Shown piece by piece: positions 59,096-64,000 of a DNA stretch of 64,000 nt. The DNA is from Chloroflexota bacterium. GTDB taxonomy: Bacteria > Chloroflexota > Dormibacteria > Dormibacterales > Dormibacteraceae. The DNA is taken from positions 16,728 through 80,727 of the forward strand of contig VBEG01000038.1 of assembly GCA_005882115.1 (NCBI GenBank), in the 5' to 3' direction. The stretch's first letter is position 1, and every line of letters starts with the position of its first letter. The notes beneath the pieces were generated by a model that was not told the origin of the DNA, did not search any database, and saw nothing but the letters and a program-made list of their open reading frames with translations. The translations under genes were made by a program, and so were the position numbers.

Positions 59096-60580
59096 TTGGG
59101 CCTTCTCGACAGGGTCAAGCAGAACCAGACGGTTCCGCCGGGCAGCGCGGGCAACGGGCCCGCCACCGCGACCCTGCCGGGGGCGACGCCGTACACGCCG
59201 CAGGCTGCGATCCCCGTAGCCCAGCCTGCGGCGACCGCCTCACCCACAGCGTCGCTTTCCCAGCGAGCTCAGGCGGGAGGCGGCGAGGTCACGCCGGCTT
59301 TCACCGCGGCCAAGGTCCAGATCCACGCCCGGCTGATCGAGAAGTTCGCCGACGAGATCGACTCGAGCAACAAGCCGGGCGTCCGGGAAAAGATCTTCGA
59401 GCTCGCCGAGGAGTACTTCCGCTCCACGGCGATGACGATGACCAAGAACGACAAGGAGCGCCTTGTTGAATCGGTCCTCGACGACGTCCTCGGGCTCGGT
59501 CCACTCGAGGCGCTCCTCGCAGACCCGAACATCACCGAAATCATGGCCAACCACCCCAAGCAGATCTACGTCGAAAAAAGCGGGGAGCCGATCTTGTCCT
59601 CCGTGACGTTCGAGTCCGAGCGCCAGATGCGGCAGGTGATCGACCGCATCGTCAGCCTCGTCGGGCGCCGGGTCGATGAGTCGACACCGATCTGTGACGC
59701 GCGATTGAAAGACGGGTCGCGTGTCAACGTCGTGATTCCGCCTATCGCGCTCAAGGGCCCAGCACTGACGATCCGGAAGTTCGCCAAGGAGAAGTGGGGG
59801 CCGGCCGACGTCGTGAACCGATTCCGCTCGTCAAGCCCGGAGATCATGACCTTCCTGCGCTCAGCGGTGCGCGCCCGACTCAACATCCTCGTCTCCGGAG
59901 GCACCGGCTCCGGCAAGACCACCCTCCTAAACATCCTGTCGTCGTTCATCCCGGAGAACGAGCGGCTCATCACCTGTGAGGACGCAGCCGAGCTGCAGCT
60001 CCAGCAGCCGCACTGGATCCAGCTCGAGTCGCGACCGCCCAACGTCGAGGGCAAGGGCGCGGTGACCATACGCGAGCTCGTCAAGAGCTGTCTGCGTATG
60101 CGCCCCGACCGGATCATCGTCGGTGAGTGTCGTGGCGGAGAGGCGCTGGACATGCTCCAGGCCATGAATACCGGTCACGATGGCTCGATGTCGACCATCC
60201 ACGCCAACAACCCTCGCGAGTGCCTTGTGCGTCTGGAGACGCTTGTCCTCCAGGCAGGTCAGGACCTTCCGTCGCGTGCCATTCGCGAGACGATCGGCTC
60301 GGCGATCCACCTGATCGTCCAGCAGTCTCGACTCCGGGGCGGCGTGCGCCGGATCGTGAGCGTGGCCGAGATCACCGGCATCAAAGACGGTGAGATCCAG
60401 TTCCAGGAGCTCTTCAACTTCAAGCAGATCGGCGTCAACGCCGAGGGCAAGGCGGTCGGTTACCACGCTGCGAACGGTGTGCTGCCGATGCGCATGGAGC
60501 ACCTGAGAGCCGAAGGCGAAGACGTTCCCGAGCAGATTTTCGTGGCTGGAAAACAGCCACCGACGGATAAGCTGTACTGA
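59096..60580 (+). CDS. tadA: Tad pilus assembly ATPase (TadA/CpaF)
   Basis: 494 residues. N-terminal Pro/Ala/Thr-rich linker (about 1-65), then the secretion ATPase: ESVLDDVLGLGPLEALLADPNITEIMAN, Walker A GGTGSGKTTLLN (about 267-278), Asp-box CEDAAELQL, Walker B region RPDRIIVGECRGGEALDML and His box MSTIHANNP. It drives pilin assembly from the cytoplasm. TTG start 6 nt after cpaB. No CpaE/TadZ gene in between. Confidence 0.95.
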   Translation: MGLLDRVKQNQTVPPGSAGNGPATATLPGATPYTPQAAIPVAQPAATASPTASLSQRAQAGGGEVTPAFTAAKVQIHARLIEKFADEIDSSNKPGVREKIFELAEEYFRSTAMTMTKNDKERLVESVLDDVLGLGPLEALLADPNITEIMANHPKQIYVEKSGEPILSSVTFESERQMRQVIDRIVSLVGRRVDESTPICDARLKDGSRVNVVIPPIALKGPALTIRKFAKEKWGPADVVNRFRSSSPEIMTFLRSAVRARLNILVSGGTGSGKTTLLNILSSFIPENERLITCEDAAELQLQQPHWIQLESRPPNVEGKGAVTIRELVKSCLRMRPDRIIVGECRGGEALDMLQAMNTGHDGSMSTIHANNPRECLVRLETLVLQAGQDLPSRAIRETIGSAIHLIVQQSRLRGGVRRIVSVAEITGIKDGEIQFQELFNFKQIGVNAEGKAVGYHAANGVLPMRMEHLRAEGEDVPEQIFVAGKQPPTDKLY

Positions 60581-60598
60581 CCCTTGAGGAGAATTTAG

Positions 60599-61582
60599 AT
60601 GCCGCCTATCCCTGTGGTGTTCGGGTTGATCGCCTTTGCGGGCGTCTTCCTCTTCTTTCTCGGTATCAGCCAGATGCGCCGGAGCGCAGGCGGCGCCGAG
60701 GATTTCCAGGCCCGGCTCGCGGCCTATGGAGTGACGACGACCGCCGGTGCGCAGACGCTGCCGCCGGCGACAGGTTTGCGCGACACGATGAACCGTCTCT
60801 TTCAGCCGGCGGCCGATCGCATGGGCCGCGGAGATGTGAAGAAAGGAAAGCCGTCTGTCGCCGAGCAACTGCAGCGGGCTGACCTGAAGCTGCGTCCGTC
60901 CGAGTACTTCATGATCCAGCTTGGCAGCGGCGCCCTCGTGGGTCTGATCGGGTTCTGGCGTTGGGGACCGCTGTTCGCGTTGCTCTTCTTCGCCGGGTAC
61001 CTGATCCCGGGTTTTTACGTCAAGTACCGAATCGGCCAGCGCTTGAAGAAGTTCAACGCCCAGCTCGGCGACACGCTCACATTGCTGTCGAACGCGCTGA
61101 AAGCCGGCTACTCGTTCGCGCAGGCCATCGACACCGTGGCCAAGAACGCGGTGCCTCCGATCGGCGACGAGTTCGGGCGCGCAGTGCGTGAGATGAACCT
61201 GGGCGGCTCGCCCGACGAGGCGCTATCGAACATCACCAAGCGCATCGCAAGCCAGGACTTCGACCTGGTGGCGACCGCGTACTCGATCCACCGCACGGTC
61301 GGTGGCAACCTCGCCGAGATCCTGGACAACATCGCGTACACAATCCGTGAGCGGGTACGCATCAAGGGCGAGATTCAAACCCTGACCGCGCAGGCCAAAG
61401 CATCGGGCACCATCATCACGGCGCTGCCGATCCTCCTCGCGGCCTTCATGTTCTTCGTGACGCCAACCTATTTCCAGCCGATGTTCGGAAGCTTCATCGG
61501 TTGGATCCTCCTTGCGATCGGCGCGTTCATGATCTTCATCGGCAACCTGATCATCCGCCGCATCGTGGCGATCGAGGTCTAG
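60599..61582 (+). CDS. tadB: Tad pilus inner-membrane protein TadB
   Basis: 327 residues, T2SSF (GspF-like) domain: LNTQLGDTLTLLSNALKAGYSFAQAI-type sequence KFNAQLGDTLTLLSNALKAG, MNLGGSPDEALSNITKRI, SQDFDLVATAYSIHRTVGGNLAEIL. Two N-terminal and two C-terminal spans. GAGGAG precedes the ATG. It forms the platform on which TadA acts, with TadC. Confidence 0.92.
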   Translation: MPPIPVVFGLIAFAGVFLFFLGISQMRRSAGGAEDFQARLAAYGVTTTAGAQTLPPATGLRDTMNRLFQPAADRMGRGDVKKGKPSVAEQLQRADLKLRPSEYFMIQLGSGALVGLIGFWRWGPLFALLFFAGYLIPGFYVKYRIGQRLKKFNAQLGDTLTLLSNALKAGYSFAQAIDTVAKNAVPPIGDEFGRAVREMNLGGSPDEALSNITKRIASQDFDLVATAYSIHRTVGGNLAEILDNIAYTIRERVRIKGEIQTLTAQAKASGTIITALPILLAAFMFFVTPTYFQPMFGSFIGWILLAIGAFMIFIGNLIIRRIVAIEV

Positions 61583-61584
61583 CG

Positions 61585-62505
61585 ATGAGCACCACCATGA
61601 TCCTGGCGTTCGGGGTCGCCGTCGGAGTGCTGATGATCTTCATTGGCCTCGCTCGCACCCCATCTTCGAACACCGCGCTCAACGTACAGCAGCGCCTAGC
61701 TGCGTACGGCGGAGAGAAGCCACTCACGGTCGAGGAGATCGAGCTGCAGCGGCCGTTCAGCGAGCGCGTGCTGCGTCCGTCCATCGAACGGCTTGGCTCG
61801 CTGCTCTCCCGTTCGACGCCTCAGAAGGCCCGACAGGACTTGATGAACCGGCTCGAGCTCGCCGGCCGCCCAGGCAACCTCACGCCGGAAGACTTCGCCG
61901 CCGTGCGCCTCGTCGCGGCCGCGGTGATGGCCGCACTGGGCTTGCTGGTCGGCCTTCTACTTGGCAACCCGGTCTACCTCGTCATCTCTTTGGTGGCCGG
62001 CACGATTCTCGGCTACTACCTGCCGGTGCTCTGGCTGAAGCAAAAGGTTGATGGCCGTCGCACCGAGGTCCAGAAGGGCCTGCCGGACGCACTCGACCTG
62101 CTGGTGATCTGCGTCGATGCCGGCCTCGGCTTCGACGCCGCGCTCGCCCGCGTCACCGACAAGTACAAGAACGCGCTGTCCGAGCTGCTGTCGAAGGCCC
62201 TCCGCGAGGTGAGCCTCGGCCGCCCGCGCCTGGAGGCGCTGGACGAGATGGGCCGCAACAGCGGCGTGGAAGACCTGCACAACTTCATCCAGGCGGTCAT
62301 CCAATCGGAGCAGTTCGGCACCGGCATCGGCAAGATCCTCCGCATCCAGGCGGACGAGATGCGGCGCAAGCGCCGCCAGCGCGCGCAGGAAAAGGGTGCC
62401 CAGGCGACGCTGAAGATGATGCTCCCGATGGTCGGCTGCATCTTTCCGACGCTGTGGATCGTGCTGCTGGGCCCCGCGGTGCTGATCCTCATGCAGCCGA
62501 GGTAA
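61585..62505 (+). CDS. tadC: Tad pilus inner-membrane protein TadC
   Basis: 306 residues, T2SSF domain: GLPDALDLLVICVDAGLGFDAALARV, REVSLGRPRLEALDEMGRNSGVEDLHNFIQAVIQSEQFGTGIG, KGAQATLKMMLPMVGCIFPTLWIVLLGP. The start at 61585 lies 2 nt after the tadB stop. Last gene of the operon here. No prepilin peptidase (TadV) or minor pilins (TadE/F) follow. Confidence 0.92.
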   Translation: MSTTMILAFGVAVGVLMIFIGLARTPSSNTALNVQQRLAAYGGEKPLTVEEIELQRPFSERVLRPSIERLGSLLSRSTPQKARQDLMNRLELAGRPGNLTPEDFAAVRLVAAAVMAALGLLVGLLLGNPVYLVISLVAGTILGYYLPVLWLKQKVDGRRTEVQKGLPDALDLLVICVDAGLGFDAALARVTDKYKNALSELLSKALREVSLGRPRLEALDEMGRNSGVEDLHNFIQAVIQSEQFGTGIGKILRIQADEMRRKRRQRAQEKGAQATLKMMLPMVGCIFPTLWIVLLGPAVLILMQPR

Positions 62506-62520
62506 CCAGCCGCCCGGTCC

Positions 62521-63264
62521 CTACTCCTGGGTCAGGAAGTCGAGCGCGGATTGCTTGAATTCGCGCGCGGGCACCGTACTCATGTGGTCGCGGCCCGCAA
62601 TCGTGACCAGGCGCGCCGTTGGTATCAGCTCAACGAGCTCCGGCGCGCCGCGCGAGATGTCGTCGTTCTCGCCGACCACGATCAGGAGCGGGGTCTTGAT
62701 CGCGGCCAGCCGCTTGGGGTTGGCGTCGGGCCGAAGGCCGGAGATGCATGCGGCCAGCGCTTGCAGGTCGTTGATGGGCCGGCTGGAGGCGAACCGGTAG
62801 AAGGTCTGCGCTACCGGATCGTCCGTGGGTTCGCCCGCACGCAGCGCGTGCGCGATCGCGCCGGCGCGGTCGATCGCACCCGCGGCGCCGATGCCGCCAA
62901 GCACCGCGCGGGTGATTCGCTCCGGGAAATCGAGGACGACTTCCAGCCCGATCCGCGCGCCCATCGAGTAGCCGAGGTAGGCGGCCGACTGGAGGTCGAG
63001 CTCCTCGAGCAGGCGAACGACGTCGCCCGCCATGATCTCGACCCGATACGCGGCCTCGTCGTGGGGCTTGTCGCTGTGGCCGTGGCCGCGACAGTCAAGA
63101 CCGACGACCCGAAAGCCGGCATTCGTAAAGGTCTCCTGCCAGCGCGAGCCGACCCAGTTCAGCCGGTAATCAGAGGCAAAGCCGTGCACGGCGATGAGCG
63201 GGAATCCACGCTCCGGTCCGTTGACCTCGTAGTGCAGTCGAACTCCGTCGCTGTAGAAATCCAT
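62521..63264 (-). CDS. Alpha/beta-hydrolase fold protein
   Basis: 247 residues. Oxyanion region AVHGFASDY, nucleophile elbow GYSMGAR (Ser), acid in VVGENDDIS, His in GRDHMST. The sequence GLDCRGHGHSDKP is typical of epoxide hydrolase/lactonase-like members. ATG 63264 is the start of the first strand (MDFYSDGVRLHYEV). The longer reading upstream overlaps the divergent gene. Substrate unknown. Confidence 0.88.
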   Translation of the reverse strand: MDFYSDGVRLHYEVNGPERGFPLIAVHGFASDYRLNWVGSRWQETFTNAGFRVVGLDCRGHGHSDKPHDEAAYRVEIMAGDVVRLLEELDLQSAAYLGYSMGARIGLEVVLDFPERITRAVLGGIGAAGAIDRAGAIAHALRAGEPTDDPVAQTFYRFASSRPINDLQALAACISGLRPDANPKRLAAIKTPLLIVVGENDDISRGAPELVELIPTARLVTIAGRDHMSTVPAREFKQSALDFLTQE

Positions 63265-63293
63265 GACGCGGGAACTTACGCTAGGACATCGCG

Positions 63294-63647
63294 ATGAAAG
63301 GACGGAGCGCGGTGCACGAGCGGAGCGGCAAGGTGCTCGCGGAAGAGCTCGAGATGCCTCGCACAATGTTCGGTCGCGGTGTTGGACTGATGTTTCGAAA
63401 GAGCCTGGATCCAGGACGAGGCATGTGGATCGTCCCGTGCAACGGGATCCACATGATGTTCATGAACTTTCCAATCGACGCCGTGTTTCTCGACGCCCGG
63501 GAACGCGTGAAGAAGGTGTATCGCAAGCTGCCCGCCTGGTGGGGCATCGTGCCGCTCGAATGGGGCGCGCACAGCGTGCTCGAGCTGCCGCCGAACTCCA
63601 CTGCCGCCATCGACCTGCAGCGCGGCGACCAGATCCTGATCCAGTAA
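63294..63647 (+). CDS. DUF192 family protein
   Basis: 117 residues. The family core is clear: RTMFGRGVGLMFRKSL, MWIVPCNGIHMMFMNFPIDAVFLDA, WWGIVPLEWGAHSVLELP and RGDQILIQ. The family is small, often exported, here without a signal peptide, and of unknown function. 29 nt from the divergent hydrolase gene. Confidence 0.88.
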   Translation: MKGRSAVHERSGKVLAEELEMPRTMFGRGVGLMFRKSLDPGRGMWIVPCNGIHMMFMNFPIDAVFLDARERVKKVYRKLPAWWGIVPLEWGAHSVLELPPNSTAAIDLQRGDQILIQ

Positions 63648-63658
63648 GGCACTTGACT

Positions 63659-63698
63659 CCTCCCCATGCATGGGGAGGTGGCGCGAAGCCCGGTGGGG
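63659..63698 (+). repeat. Dispersed two-hairpin repeat, copy 6
   Basis: CCTCCCCATGCATGGGGAGG is a perfect 20-bp palindrome (63659-63678), followed by TGGCGCGAAGCCCGGTGGGG, matching the second hairpin and G-rich tail of copies 1 and 5. It lies between the DUF192 gene and comF. Confidence 0.75.
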
Positions 63699-63738
63699 CC
63701 TGTTAAGAACCCATTGACCCTTTGCATAGCCTGGATAT

Positions 63739-64000
63739 GTGCACCTTCTGGACTTCGTGCTGCCCCCTCGCTGCGGAGGCTGCCGGAGCGTCGGGTCGTG
63801 GATGTGCCACCGCTGCTGGTCGGAGGTCCGCAGGCTCGAGGACCCGCTCTGCCGGCGATGCGGAGTCGAGCTTCCGTCTGCCCGCAAGGACTGCGGCTGT
63901 CGCGGTCGCCTGCGATCTTTGGCGCGCCTTCGCTCGGCTGTCGCCTACGAAGGGCCGATCGAGCACGCCGTCCACCGTTTCAAGTACGAGGGCTGGCGCC
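63739..64000 (+). CDS. comF: ComF family phosphoribosyltransferase-like protein, N-terminal part
   Basis: 87 residues to the edge. It starts HLLDFVLPPRCGGCRSVG, then CHRCWSEV and CRRCGVEL, the double zinc ribbon of ComF, followed by SAVAYEGPIEHAVHRFKYEGW, the first strand of the phosphoribosyltransferase domain. ComF takes part in DNA uptake in naturally competent bacteria. GTG 63739 is in frame; the ATG two bases earlier is not. Confidence 0.9.
   Translation, partial: MHLLDFVLPPRCGGCRSVGSWMCHRCWSEVRRLEDPLCRRCGVELPSARKDCGCRGRLRSLARLRSAVAYEGPIEHAVHRFKYEGWR

Overview
This 64 kb window is GC-rich bacterial chromosome, gene-dense on both strands, with many 1-4 nt stop/start overlaps and frequent GTG and TTG starts. 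I see no outer-membrane or LPS genes, which fits a monoderm. The order rpmE-DUF1385-prfA-prmC-tsaC-glyA-wecA-atpIBEFHAGDC-murA-mreB-like is typical of Terrabacteria. Several genes look actinobacterial: InhA-type enoyl reductase, Ddn-like F420 protein, the SCO1664/DUF3090 pair, and a MurA with Asp in place of the usual Cys. Taken together this suggests an uncultured soil Chloroflexota/Dormibacterota-like lineage. That assignment is inference from gene content only.

Layout. 1-1.7 kb: the start of an ECF sigma factor gene, then a decayed stretch with an inverted repeat, a direct repeat and a broken exported-protein gene. 1.7-10 kb: Ddn-like, LapA-like, LOG and PLD proteins, then a SCO1-TlpA fusion with ctaA-ctaB (copper delivery and haem A synthesis for cytochrome oxidase), a lactonase-like hydrolase, a rhodanese and FabI. 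10-14 kb: an RNase H-like protein beside an AT-hook protein, and an acyl-CoA dehydrogenase with two MaoC-fold subunits. 13.7-21.5 kb, minus strand: one long run DUF3090-SCO1664-exported protein-livGFHM-livK-membrane protein. 21.6-32 kb: dnaK with its terminator, GT87, DinB, tRNA-Thr, an HtrA-like protein with a broken triad, argS, pyrG and a GlpX homologue without its catalytic residues.

32-48.5 kb is the housekeeping block: site-2 protease, L31, release factor and its methylase, tRNA threonylcarbamoylation, glyA, WecA, the complete F1Fo ATP synthase operon, MurA and a shortened MreB-like protein. 48.5-57.7 kb encodes envelope glycan assembly: two GT4, polysaccharide deacetylase, WecG/TagA-like, two GT2 and two large multi-span proteins. 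This probably continues the lipid-linked pathway started by WecA. 57.7-62.5 kb is a compact Tad/Flp pilus operon (flp, cpaB, tadA, tadB, tadC) with its own promoter and an attenuator-like terminator after the pilin. The window ends with an alpha/beta hydrolase, a DUF192 protein and the start of comF.

Four themes stand out. (1) Three proteins keep a family fold but have lost or altered catalytic parts: HtrA-like, GlpX-like and MreB-like. (2) A two-hairpin dispersed repeat occurs at least six times, three of them read as protein. (3) Several genes appear to start at non-standard codons inside 4-nt stop/start overlaps. (4) One protein fuses SCO1-like and TlpA-like domains next to the haem A genes.
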